A stretch of DNA of 64,000 bases, from positions 186,001 to 250,000 of the forward strand of contig JBDRUV010000002.1 in assembly GCA_039801505.1 (NCBI GenBank), in the 5' to 3' direction. Made by a program: the position numbers and the translations under genes. Every line of letters begins with the position of its first letter. Position 1 is the first letter of the stretch. The notes under the pieces are model-generated. The model saw nothing but the letters and a program-made list of their open reading frames with translations, was not told where the DNA came from and searched no databases. Origin of the DNA: a candidate division WOR-3 bacterium. Its GTDB lineage: Bacteria; Hydrothermota; Tepidihabitantia; Tepidihabitantales; CAIPLT01. Of the stretch, positions 53,105-61,093 are shown piece after piece.

Positions 53105-54835
53105 ATGCCCACTAAGCTTATAAGGCGGTTTTTAGTTTATTACATAGTATTTATTCTAGTTCTATATGGTGTTTTACATTTTTTTTTGCATAAAGAAAAT
53201 AGAAGACAGCAAATTAATTTATTTACTAACAGAGCTAAGGAGATTACTGAAATACTTAGAGTTCATCTTAAGCCCCTCGTTATTCAGCAAAATAAAACGA
53301 GATTAAATGCCGAAATAAGAGAAATCGCCGAACGATTAAACCTTCGCTTAGCAATCATAGATGCTAATGGACAAATAATCGCATCGTCAGAAAGTATTCA
53401 TGCTATCTTGCCGCAAAAGGTTTTTACCCCAGAATTTGTCCAAGCGGTAAAATTCGGCGAAGGACGAGCAATTCGAAAGGATGCCAACCAAAAAATAACC
53501 TGGTTATATTATGTATTATCGATGCAGGAAAACGACAAAAATTGGGGATTTGTGAGAATTGGTATGCGTCTTGATCGTATCCCGTTTAAAATCCCCAATA
53601 TAATCTGGGGGCTTTTTACAATTTGTATATTATTTGGGGCGACAGTGATTTTTTTGTACCTTACCTTTCCGATCAGAAAAATAATTGATTCATTACATAA
53701 AATGGCGGCTGGTGAAGTCTTAACACGAAGTCTTACAAGAAGAAAAGACGAATTAGGGATTATAAATGAATTGATAAATGAATTAAACGAGAGAATGCAC
53801 GATTTAATACGCTCCGCTAGTGCCGAGAAAGAAGAACTAAGATTACTTATTTCTACGATTAGTATTGGCCTAATAGTATTAGATGAGCGGGGGAAAATTG
53901 TAGCAAGTAACGATAGTTTTAGAAAAATAATTGGGGATGTAGACATTATTGAAAGATATTATTGGGAAATTATTAATGCTCCGCAGTTTGAATGGTTCAT
54001 TAAAGAATTAAAAAATAAATCATTATTTACCCAGGAGTTTACACATAACGATCGGATATATCTATTAACCGGGAATGTTATTCAAAGGCATCCCGAAAAG
54101 TATATTATTGCCTTTAACGATATAACAGATATTAAAAAGCTATCAGAAATGAAATCCGAGCTTATTATTAATGTCTCCCATGAACTGAAAACTCCATTGA
54201 CCAGTCTTAAAGGTTCTATTGAGACCTTAAAAGAAAAAGCAACTAAGTATCAAATGCCGTTCATAAAAATTATGGAACGGAATATCAACCGAATGATAAA
54301 AATTGTTGAAGACCTTTTGTTAAGTGCTTTATTAGAACACCAGGTACAGGTAGATGAACAACTCGAGATAAGGCAAATAAATTTAACTTCTTTACTAAGG
54401 GAATTAAGGGGGCTTTTTAAGGATAAACTAAAAGAAAAAAAATTAAAACTTAAAATAAATATTGCCCGAGAGGCTAGAATCATTTACGGTGATTTATTTT
54501 TGATTGAAGAAATGTTTATGAACTTGATAGATAATGCTATTAAATACAATGTAGAAAACGGACAAATTGCTGTGGAGATTACCCAAGAAAATAATACCAT
54601 TACAATTGTTGTTGAAGATACAGGGATAGGTATCCCCAAAGAGCATTTATTAAGAATTTTTGAACGATTTTATGTAGTAGATAAGGCTCGTTCGCGAACT
54701 TTGGGCGGTACCGGTTTGGGTTTAGCTATTGTTAAGCAAATTGTTTTAAGACACCAGGGTGAAATTAGTGTTACAAGCGAAGTAGGTAAAGGTACCAGGT
54801 TTGTGATTAAATTGCCTCAATTAAAACAATTATGA
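53105..54835 (+). CDS. phoR: Phosphate-sensing histidine kinase PhoR
   Basis: In this 576-residue kinase, TM1 lies at ~8-27, an extracytoplasmic domain spans ~28-160, and TM2 at ~163-186. HAMP and PAS segments follow (TISIGLIVLDERGKIVASNDSF). HisKA has its His at about 358 in NVSHELKTPLTSLKGS, and HATPase_c has DNAIKYN, EDTGIGIPKEHLLRIFERFY and GGTGLGLAIVKQI. The layout matches PhoR. It starts 6 nt after phoB and overlaps arsC by 4 nt (ATGA). Confidence 0.88.
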   Translation: MPTKLIRRFLVYYIVFILVLYGVLHFFLHKENRRQQINLFTNRAKEITEILRVHLKPLVIQQNKTRLNAEIREIAERLNLRLAIIDANGQIIASSESIHAILPQKVFTPEFVQAVKFGEGRAIRKDANQKITWLYYVLSMQENDKNWGFVRIGMRLDRIPFKIPNIIWGLFTICILFGATVIFLYLTFPIRKIIDSLHKMAAGEVLTRSLTRRKDELGIINELINELNERMHDLIRSASAEKEELRLLISTISIGLIVLDERGKIVASNDSFRKIIGDVDIIERYYWEIINAPQFEWFIKELKNKSLFTQEFTHNDRIYLLTGNVIQRHPEKYIIAFNDITDIKKLSEMKSELIINVSHELKTPLTSLKGSIETLKEKATKYQMPFIKIMERNINRMIKIVEDLLLSALLEHQVQVDEQLEIRQINLTSLLRELRGLFKDKLKEKKLKLKINIAREARIIYGDLFLIEEMFMNLIDNAIKYNVENGQIAVEITQENNTITIVVEDTGIGIPKEHLLRIFERFYVVDKARSRTLGGTGLGLAIVKQIVLRHQGEISVTSEVGKGTRFVIKLPQLKQL

Positions 54836-55263
54836 GCATGAGAACGAAAAAGAAGGTTTTATTCATATGTACTCACAACTCGGCTCGCTCCCAAATGGCT
54901 GAGGGACTGCTTAATTATCTTTATGGCGACAAATATGAGGCATACAGCGCCGGGACAAAGCCAACTGTAGTCAATCCCTATGCAATAAGAGTAATGCATG
55001 AGATCGGGATTGATATTACTCACCACCGGTCTAAAAGCGTCCAGGAATTTTTCGACCAGGATATTGATTATGTTGTAACAGTTTGCGATCACGCCAATGA
55101 AACTTGTCCATTTTTTCCAGGTGGACGAATAAAAATGCATCAAGGGTTTAAAGATCCATCAAGTAATGGGGGTAGTGAGGAAGAAATTTTAAATGAATTT
55201 CGAAAAATACGGGACGAAATTAAAAATTGGTTAATCGAAACTTTTGGAAAGTATAGGCATTAA
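54832..55263 (+). CDS. arsC: Thioredoxin-type arsenate reductase (LMW phosphatase fold)
   Basis: This 143-residue protein has the P-loop CTHNSARSQMAEG. The Cys pair in VVTVCDHANETCPFFPG distinguishes thioredoxin-coupled ArsC from plain tyrosine phosphatases; GFKDPSS completes the active site. It reduces arsenate to arsenite. No arsenite exporter or ArsR lies nearby. Its coupling to phoR by ATGA overlap suggests protection against arsenate entering through induced phosphate transporters, or a phosphatase role in Pho signalling (both inference). Confidence 0.85.
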   Translation: MSMRTKKKVLFICTHNSARSQMAEGLLNYLYGDKYEAYSAGTKPTVVNPYAIRVMHEIGIDITHHRSKSVQEFFDQDIDYVVTVCDHANETCPFFPGGRIKMHQGFKDPSSNGGSEEEILNEFRKIRDEIKNWLIETFGKYRH

Positions 55264-55278
55264 ACTCACCCAAAATTT

Positions 55279-55333
55279 CTTAACAAAATCTTAATAAAAC
55301 CTTAAAGAATTTTTAATGCTAATAATTTAAGAT
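55279..55333 (+). promoter_or_regulatory. Pho box: four 11-nt direct repeats, with possible -10
   Basis: CTTAACAAAAT (55279), CTTAATAAAAC (55290), CTTAAAGAATT (55301) and TTTAATGCTAA (55312) are tandem with exactly 11-nt phase, the pattern bound by PhoB/PhoP-type regulators. A TAAGAT at 55328-55333 can serve as -10, with no normal -35, as expected of an activated promoter. It lies between arsC and the porin-pstS genes. Confidence 0.8.
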
Positions 55334-55387
55334 TCTCCCGTATGGTTAATAAAACCTACAGTTATAACTCAAATTTAGGAGGTCCGT

Positions 55388-56548
55388 ATGCACAATACAA
55401 ATAATAAAAATACAATAGCTACGATTATTCTACTACTCACTATCGTACTTACAGTACCTATTAACGCTTTAGAAGTTAAACTCACAAATGAGGTCTGGAA
55501 TCGGTATCTTTTAGAAAGAAAAGATGGCCAAACTGTAAAAAGCCAAATTAGCCTTGACCGAGGATACTTGACTTTGGAACCAAGTTTAAATGAACGAATT
55601 AAAGGACGTTTTACTCTTGATTTCTTCTCGAGCGATAAATATAATGATGGTGGAGGTTTGAAAGTGAAGTATGGTTATTTACAATTCGCAAAACTTCTGC
55701 CGTTTGTCGAAAACAACCTAGAAGTTGGTATCATAAAAAATTATTTCGGCGTAGTGTACGACTGGGAGTATCCGGTTATTGAAAAAGCCTTGGAAGATAA
55801 AGAAAAGGTAGTGGCTTCAGCCGATTACGGAATGGCATTCACAGGATTTTTGCCCAAAGGGTTTGGAGAATACACTCTAGGTATTTATAACGGTGAAGGC
55901 TATACTAAAACTCAAAGCAAAGTGAACAAAAATTTTGCCTATCTTTTAAATACTCGATTAATTCCGATAGCCGGAATTACCTTAGGCGGTTCGGTGCTTT
56001 TAGATCGCCCGGGGACGTTAGGGCTAGTAAGGCATATAACCACAGCTACCCGAGCTGAATCGTTATTTAAGAACATATATGACCGAAGAAGAGCTTTCAG
56101 TGTTATTACGAAAATAGCATTTGGCTTTTTAGAGGTCTGGGGCGAATATCTTAACAATTATTATGATTCGACAATTACCAAGAAAATTTCTCGTCCGAAC
56201 ATTCCCGATACCGTAACAGAAATTGGATATATTTATAAAAGCCATGGGTATTCAATAACTCCGATAATTACCATTTCGAATTTAATTAACTTCGATGGCG
56301 AATTAGTTTTTCGGTTTGATTTCTGGGATCCTAATCGCGATGTTAGAAATTATTCTAATGTAACTACTACTATGGGGTTTAATTATATCTTAGTCCGTAG
56401 TGCTGGGTTAACACCGATCCTTACACTTCAGGCAAATTGGTCGCGAAAATACTATCAAAAAGAATACTCCCAGGTTGCTAATAAAAAGCCCGAGGACCAA
56501 TTTGGTCTTCAGTTAAAATGGAAGTATAATGCCACAATACCTAATTAA
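55388..56548 (+). CDS. Predicted phosphate-regulated outer-membrane porin
   Basis: This 386-residue protein has a signal peptide (IATIILLLTIVLTVPINA). It then shows porin-like strands: LTNEVWNRYLLERKDGQTVKSQI, RFTLDFFSS, LEVGIIKNYFGVVYDWEYP and FGEYTLGIYNGEG. The last resembles phosphate-selective porin O/P family proteins. It lies directly behind the Pho box and before pstS, so its job is probably phosphate or phosphate-ester passage across the outer membrane (inference). AGGAGG stands 6 nt before the ATG. Confidence 0.7.
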   Translation: MHNTNNKNTIATIILLLTIVLTVPINALEVKLTNEVWNRYLLERKDGQTVKSQISLDRGYLTLEPSLNERIKGRFTLDFFSSDKYNDGGGLKVKYGYLQFAKLLPFVENNLEVGIIKNYFGVVYDWEYPVIEKALEDKEKVVASADYGMAFTGFLPKGFGEYTLGIYNGEGYTKTQSKVNKNFAYLLNTRLIPIAGITLGGSVLLDRPGTLGLVRHITTATRAESLFKNIYDRRRAFSVITKIAFGFLEVWGEYLNNYYDSTITKKISRPNIPDTVTEIGYIYKSHGYSITPIITISNLINFDGELVFRFDFWDPNRDVRNYSNVTTTMGFNYILVRSAGLTPILTLQANWSRKYYQKEYSQVANKKPEDQFGLQLKWKYNATIPN

Positions 56549-56579
56549 AAATGCTTAAAATTAAAAACAGGAGGAAAAA

Positions 56580-57395
56580 ATGAGATACCTTAGTAGTTTA
56601 TTGAGCATTATTTTGTGTGTGATTAACGCATCAGCTCTATATGGTGCCCAAAAAACAATTACCATCGCCGGTTCCACAACGGTGCTACCAATTGCTCAGA
56701 AGTGTGCTGAAGCTTATATGGATATAACCCCCAAAGTTAATATTAGTATTCGAGGTGGCGGTTCTGGTGTTGGGATTGCGGCGTTAATTTCTAAAACAGT
56801 TGATATCGCTAATTCGTCTCGTCCCATTAAGGACAAAGAGCTTAATACGGCACGGCAGAAAGGTGTAAACCCCTATGGAACTGTGATTGCCCTAGACGGG
56901 ATTGCCGTTGTTGTTCATCCTCAGAATCCTGTTAATGAAATATCGCTTAAGGTTCTGAAAGATATTTATACTGGTAAAATTACCAACTGGAAAGCTCTCG
57001 GTGGACCAGATCAAGAAATTGTTGTTATTTCCCGCGATGTTGCTTCTGGTACCTTTGAGGTTTTTAAGGAAAAAGTTTTGGGTGGTGAAAAGGTGAAAGA
57101 CGATGCCTTGATGCTCGCTTCTAATAAAGCGGTGGCGACTACTGTTAAGGATACCCGAGGTGCTATTGGTTATATTGGATTAGGATATCTTACTGAGGAT
57201 GTTAAGGTCTTAAAAGTTGAAGGAATCTTACCGAACGCTGAGGCGGTTCGTAATGGCAAATATAAGATTGCGCGTCCCCTGTATATGTATACCAACGGTG
57301 CGCCCAAGGGGCTTGTCAAAGACTTTATCGATTTTATCTTATCACCGAATGGTCAAAAATTGGTGGCTGATGCTGGATTTATCCCTTTAAATTAA
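56580..57395 (+). CDS. pstS: Phosphate-binding protein PstS
   Basis: This 271-residue periplasmic protein has a signal peptide ending near residue 23. Phosphate-binding motifs are AGSTTVLPIAQ, IRGGGSGVGI, ANSSRPIKDKE, VISRDVASGTFEVF and TVKDTRGAIGYIG. It captures phosphate for the PstCAB ABC importer. CAGGAGG precedes the ATG. A perfect 12-bp terminator hairpin follows, so pstS mRNA can accumulate independently of the transporter genes. Confidence 0.93.
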   Translation: MRYLSSLLSIILCVINASALYGAQKTITIAGSTTVLPIAQKCAEAYMDITPKVNISIRGGGSGVGIAALISKTVDIANSSRPIKDKELNTARQKGVNPYGTVIALDGIAVVVHPQNPVNEISLKVLKDIYTGKITNWKALGGPDQEIVVISRDVASGTFEVFKEKVLGGEKVKDDALMLASNKAVATTVKDTRGAIGYIGLGYLTEDVKVLKVEGILPNAEAVRNGKYKIARPLYMYTNGAPKGLVKDFIDFILSPNGQKLVADAGFIPLN

Positions 57396-57415
57396 AAAAT
57401 ACCCAATAAACCTTA

Positions 57416-57446
57416 AAGGGTGGGATAAAATGGCTATCCCACCCTT
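57416..57446 (+). terminator. Terminator/attenuator hairpin between pstS and pstC
   Basis: AAGGGTGGGATA (57416-57427) pairs perfectly with TATCCCACCCTT (57435-57446) over a 7-nt loop; a T-rich tract follows. Its 3' foot overlaps the pstC -35 box by two bases. Confidence 0.75.
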
Positions 57447-57474
57447 GACTTTTATATTTTGTTTTTAGTAAAAT
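57445..57474 (+). promoter_or_regulatory. Promoter of pstCAB-phoU
   Basis: TTGACT (57445-57450), 18-nt spacer, TAAAAT (57469-57474), then 7 nt to the ATG: leaderless geometry. Confidence 0.7.
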
Positions 57475-57481
57475 ACTGCCA

Positions 57482-58357
57482 ATGAAACTAAAAGAAAGTT
57501 TGTTTCGGACGATCGCAAGTTTTTGCGCATTTTCTTCGATCATTTTCCTTCTTGCGATTATTGTTTCAATTTTTAAAGAAGGATTGCCCATTTTTAAATC
57601 TTATGGAGTTTTAAGATTTCTCTTTACCACTAGTTGGCATCCCACGCATGAAGAGCCAACTTTTGGAATCTTAGCCTTAATTATTGGCTCATTGGCGGTA
57701 ACGGCGGGGTCATTAATCGTTGCCGTGCCTTTAGGAGTAGGCTCAGCGATTTATCTCTCAGAGATTGCTAATATTAAGACCCGTGAGCTTCTTAAACCAT
57801 TTGTGGAACTTTTAGCTAGTATTCCCTCGGTGATTTATGGACTGTTTGGCATGGCATTTTTAGCACCAGTGATAATGAAGATCTTTAAACTTTCGACCGG
57901 ACTAAATTTATTTACGGCGTCGATTGTGTTAGGGATAATGATTGTGCCGATAATTGCGAGTATTTCTGAGGATGTAATGTCGGCATTGCCTCAAGATTTA
58001 CGAGAGGCCTCGTATGCCTTAGGTGCTAATAAGTGGGAAACAATATCGCGAGTTATTCTGCCAGCTGCTAAGTCCGGCATTTTTGCAAGTATTATCTTAG
58101 GCTTTGGTCGAGCGATCGGCGAGACGATGTTGGTCCTTATGGTTGCCGGTGGTGCCGCAATCATTCCCAAATCAATTTTTTCACCAGTTCGACCCATGAC
58201 TTCAGCTATCGCCGCAGAAATGGGGGAGACGATTGTGGGCAGTGAGCATTATCATGCGTTATTTGGAATTGCGATTGTGTTATTTATCATTACTTTTGTT
58301 TCCAATATTATTACCGAACTTGTAAGACGTCGGGTAATGCGGGAATTTAATCTATGA
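57482..58357 (+). CDS. pstC: Phosphate ABC transporter permease PstC
   Basis: This 291-residue inner-membrane protein has six predicted helices. It has the family sequence FILTTSWHP-like region (here FLFTTSWHPTHEEPTFGIL), SIPSVIYGLFGMAFL and the EAA loop LREASYALGANKWETISRVILPAAKSG. It forms the channel with PstA. It is expressed from its own leaderless promoter in addition to any readthrough from pstS; it overlaps pstA by 4 nt. Confidence 0.93.
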   Translation: MKLKESLFRTIASFCAFSSIIFLLAIIVSIFKEGLPIFKSYGVLRFLFTTSWHPTHEEPTFGILALIIGSLAVTAGSLIVAVPLGVGSAIYLSEIANIKTRELLKPFVELLASIPSVIYGLFGMAFLAPVIMKIFKLSTGLNLFTASIVLGIMIVPIIASISEDVMSALPQDLREASYALGANKWETISRVILPAAKSGIFASIILGFGRAIGETMLVLMVAGGAAIIPKSIFSPVRPMTSAIAAEMGETIVGSEHYHALFGIAIVLFIITFVSNIITELVRRRVMREFNL

Positions 58358-59211
58358 GGCTCAAGCGTCAAATATTTCAAGTTTTCTGGCTAAATCTAAT
58401 TAGGTTAGCAATTTTTATTGCAATCTTATTTCTTTTAGCATTTTTGATAATGATCTTTGTTCCGGGTAGTAAGGTTCTGTCTTTGTCGTTTCTTTTAGAA
58501 TCGCCCCGGGAAGGAATGACCGAGGGTGGTATTTTCCCAGCAATTTTGGGAACTTTATATTTAGTTATTTTAACAATTATTTTTGCCTTTCCGTTAGGGG
58601 TTTTTTCGGCGATTTATCTTGCCGAATATGCCCCGAAGGGTTATTTAGTAAATCTAGTCCGAACCGCAATCAACACCCTGGCCGGTATTCCTTCGATTGT
58701 TTTTGGACTTTTTGGGTTAGCAGTATTTGTGAATCTGTTCGGATTTGGAGTTTCGTTACTTTCCGGCGCTTTAACCTTAGGAATATTAGTGCTACCGATT
58801 ATCATTAATGCCAGTGAAGAGGCGATTCATACCGTGCCGGATAGTTTTCGACAAGCCGCGTACGCCTTAGGTGCCACTAAGCGCCAGGTAATCACCAAGG
58901 TTGTTTTACCAACTGCTTTACCAAATATTCTGACAGGTGCAATTATTAGTGTTGGTCGGGCAGCTGGTGAGACAGCACCAATTCTTTTTACCGCAGCAAC
59001 CTTTTATACCCGAAAACTACCAACTTCGATTATGGATGAGGTGATGGCCCTGCCGTATCATATTTATGCTTTAATGACCGAGGGCACGGCGCCCCAAAGA
59101 CAAGTTCCGATTGCTTATGGTACAGCAGTGGTGCTTTTAGCTTTGGTCTTGTTTGTTAATCTAATTGCCATTATAATTAGATACCGAATGAGGATGAAGA
59201 AAAAATGGTAG
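58354..59211 (+). CDS. pstA: Phosphate ABC transporter permease PstA
   Basis: This 285-residue protein has six helices. [37 protein letters not shown] and the EAA loop [31 protein letters not shown] identify PstA. It pairs with PstC, overlapping it by 4 nt and the pstB gene by 7 nt, so stoichiometric translation is likely. Confidence 0.93.
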   Translation: MRLKRQIFQVFWLNLIRLAIFIAILFLLAFLIMIFVPGSKVLSLSFLLESPREGMTEGGIFPAILGTLYLVILTIIFAFPLGVFSAIYLAEYAPKGYLVNLVRTAINTLAGIPSIVFGLFGLAVFVNLFGFGVSLLSGALTLGILVLPIIINASEEAIHTVPDSFRQAAYALGATKRQVITKVVLPTALPNILTGAIISVGRAAGETAPILFTAATFYTRKLPTSIMDEVMALPYHIYALMTEGTAPQRQVPIAYGTAVVLLALVLFVNLIAIIIRYRMRMKKKW

Positions 59212-59990
59212 CCGAGAGAAATAATTATCAGAATAGTTGTGATGTTTTATGTGTTAAGGATCTAAACTTATGGTTTGGGGAAAAGCACGTCTTAAAAAAC
59301 ATTAATATGATTGCGCCGCGCAAAAAATTGACCGCGATTATTGGTCCTTCGGGTTGTGGTAAATCTACCTTGATTCGGTGCTTTAACCGGATGAACGATT
59401 TGATTCCCAATGCCAAAATTACCGGTAGTATCCTTATCGACGGTCAAGATATCTATTCCGATAAAATTGATGTTTACGAACTACGCATGAAGGTTGGTAT
59501 GGTCTTTCAGAAGCCTAATCCGTTCCCTAAATCAATTTTAGAAAATGTGCTATTTGGACTTAAGATTCAGGGTAAATTTTCTAAATCCCAGATGCTTGAG
59601 AAAGCCGAAAAGAGTCTTCGGGATGCTTGGTTGTGGGATGAGGTCAAGGACCGACTTCACGACAATGCCTTTAGTCTTTCCGGTGGTCAACAGCAAAGAT
59701 TATGCATCGCCCGAGCTCTAGCTACAGATCCCGAGATTTTGCTTCTAGACGAACCAACTTCGGCTTTAGATCCGCAATCTACCGCCAAAATTGAGGAACT
59801 ACTAGTTAGCTTAAAGGACACAATAACAATTATTCAAGTAACCCATAATATTGCCCAAGCGGCCCGGATCTCTGATTATACAGCATTTATCTATTTAGGC
59901 GAGCTAATTGAGTTTGATGAGACCAAAAAAATTGTCACAACCCCAAAGGATAAACGAACCGAAGCTTATCTAACCGGTAAGTTCGGATAA
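59205..59990 (+). CDS. pstB: Phosphate ABC transporter ATPase PstB
   Basis: This 261-residue ATPase has Walker [10 protein letters not shown], the PstB-specific [17 protein letters not shown]-loop [14 protein letters not shown], signature LSGGQQQRL and Walker [17 protein letters not shown]. It drives phosphate import. Several starts are possible; the ATG at 59205 overlaps pstA. Confidence 0.95.
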   Translation: MVAERNNYQNSCDVLCVKDLNLWFGEKHVLKNINMIAPRKKLTAIIGPSGCGKSTLIRCFNRMNDLIPNAKITGSILIDGQDIYSDKIDVYELRMKVGMVFQKPNPFPKSILENVLFGLKIQGKFSKSQMLEKAEKSLRDAWLWDEVKDRLHDNAFSLSGGQQQRLCIARALATDPEILLLDEPTSALDPQSTAKIEELLVSLKDTITIIQVTHNIAQAARISDYTAFIYLGELIEFDETKKIVTTPKDKRTEAYLTGKFG

Positions 59991-60045
59991 AATTTTATAT
60001 AAGGTATTGGGGTAGTAACATATGCCCTGATGCCGAGGAGTTATA

Positions 60046-60708
60046 ATGTTATTGGTAGAAGAAAAACTTACTAGCCTAAAGAAATCCCTAATTCAATACG
60101 CCAGTCTGGTTGAAAGTATGATTACCAAGAGTCTGCATGGTCTCTTAAAGCGCGATGGCGAAGTGCTTAAAGAACTTATTAACAAATACGAACCCTGGAC
60201 TAATGATTTAGAGTTAGAGATCGAAGAGAACGCTGTGAGCTTTATTGCCCAATATGAGCCTAAGGCTAAGGACTTAAGAACAGTCCTAATGATTCTGAAG
60301 ATTAATAACGACTTAGAACGAATTGGGGATCATGTGGCCAATATTGCCGAGAGTGCTCTGTTTCTAATTGAGCGACCACCGGTTAAGCCGCTAATCGATA
60401 TTCCCAAGATGGCCGAGATCGTTGGCAAGATGGTGCGGGAAAGTATTACGGCATTTATGAACGAGGATTCAAGTTTAGCGAAAAATGTATGCGAACAGGA
60501 CGCAATTGTTGATAATCTCTTAGAACAGATTATTCGGGAACTTATCACTTATATGATGTCTGATCCCAAGACTATTGAACGCTCTATGCATCTGATTAGA
60601 ATCGGTCATAATTTAGAACGGATTGCCGACCTTTCTACGAATATCGGTGAAGATGTGATCTTTATTGTTGATGGTAAGGTCATTAAACACGGCCGTGGCG
60701 AAGGATAA
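60046..60708 (+). CDS. phoU: Phosphate-signalling protein PhoU
   Basis: This 220-residue all-helical protein consists of two three-helix PhoU repeats, with metal-binding ends in MILKINNDLERIGDHVANIAE and LIRIGHNLERIADLSTNIGEDV. PhoU connects the Pst transporter state to PhoR and limits uptake. GAGGAG stands 6 nt before the ATG, 55 nt after pstB. It ends the phosphate block. Confidence 0.94.
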   Translation: MLLVEEKLTSLKKSLIQYASLVESMITKSLHGLLKRDGEVLKELINKYEPWTNDLELEIEENAVSFIAQYEPKAKDLRTVLMILKINNDLERIGDHVANIAESALFLIERPPVKPLIDIPKMAEIVGKMVRESITAFMNEDSSLAKNVCEQDAIVDNLLEQIIRELITYMMSDPKTIERSMHLIRIGHNLERIADLSTNIGEDVIFIVDGKVIKHGRGEG

Positions 60709-60763
60709 ATTCCCGGGGCCGAGAGGCATTCCAGAATATTTTTTAAACTTCCTAAGCCTGCTA

Positions 60764-60786
60764 CCCGATACGGTCCCGGGACGGTC
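60764..60786 (-). repeat. Intergenic tandem-dodecamer repeat, copy E
   Basis: On the minus strand: GACCGTCCCGG then GACCGTATCGGG, followed by TAGCAGG, TT and GGAAG blocks as in copy B. It lies in the 385-nt gap between phoU and the 61094 gene but points against both, so it is not simply part of a 5' leader. The remainder of the gap has only the 61094 promoter and leader. Confidence 0.6.
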
Positions 60787-60971
60787 CGGGGGATAACCCC
60801 TAGCTTATTGGTACAATTAATTTCGGGCGTAGTTTCCAGCGGCGAAATATTTTCTTTCTTAAGATTGTTAGCTACGATGTATTGCTAATTCTTTTAACTA
60901 ATCTCAGTTATATTGTTATGTTCAATCTAAGGCGAATAGTTGCGATCGATTGCCGGGATATTTTAAAATTA

Positions 60972-60999
60972 TTGACAACAGCAATTTTTATAGTAAAAT
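60972..60999 (+). promoter_or_regulatory. Promoter of the 61094 secreted protein gene
   Basis: TTGACA (60972-60977), 16-nt spacer, TAAAAT (60994-60999), 94 nt from the ATG. Confidence 0.75.
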
Positions 61000-61019
61000 A
61001 AAAGTGGCATCGCAAAATA

Positions 61020-61067
61020 GAGAACTTTAAGAGCCATAAATAAACACAAGGTCTCTTAAAAGTTCTC
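61020..61067 (+). promoter_or_regulatory. 5'-UTR stem-loop
   Basis: GAGAACTTTAAGAG (61020-61033) pairs with CTCTTAAAAGTTCTC (61053-61067) with one bulged A. CCAGGAGG follows before the ATG. Probably a stabilising or regulatory leader structure of an abundant mRNA. Confidence 0.6.
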
Positions 61068-61093
61068 AAAACAATTGCGAACCAGGAGGCGTT

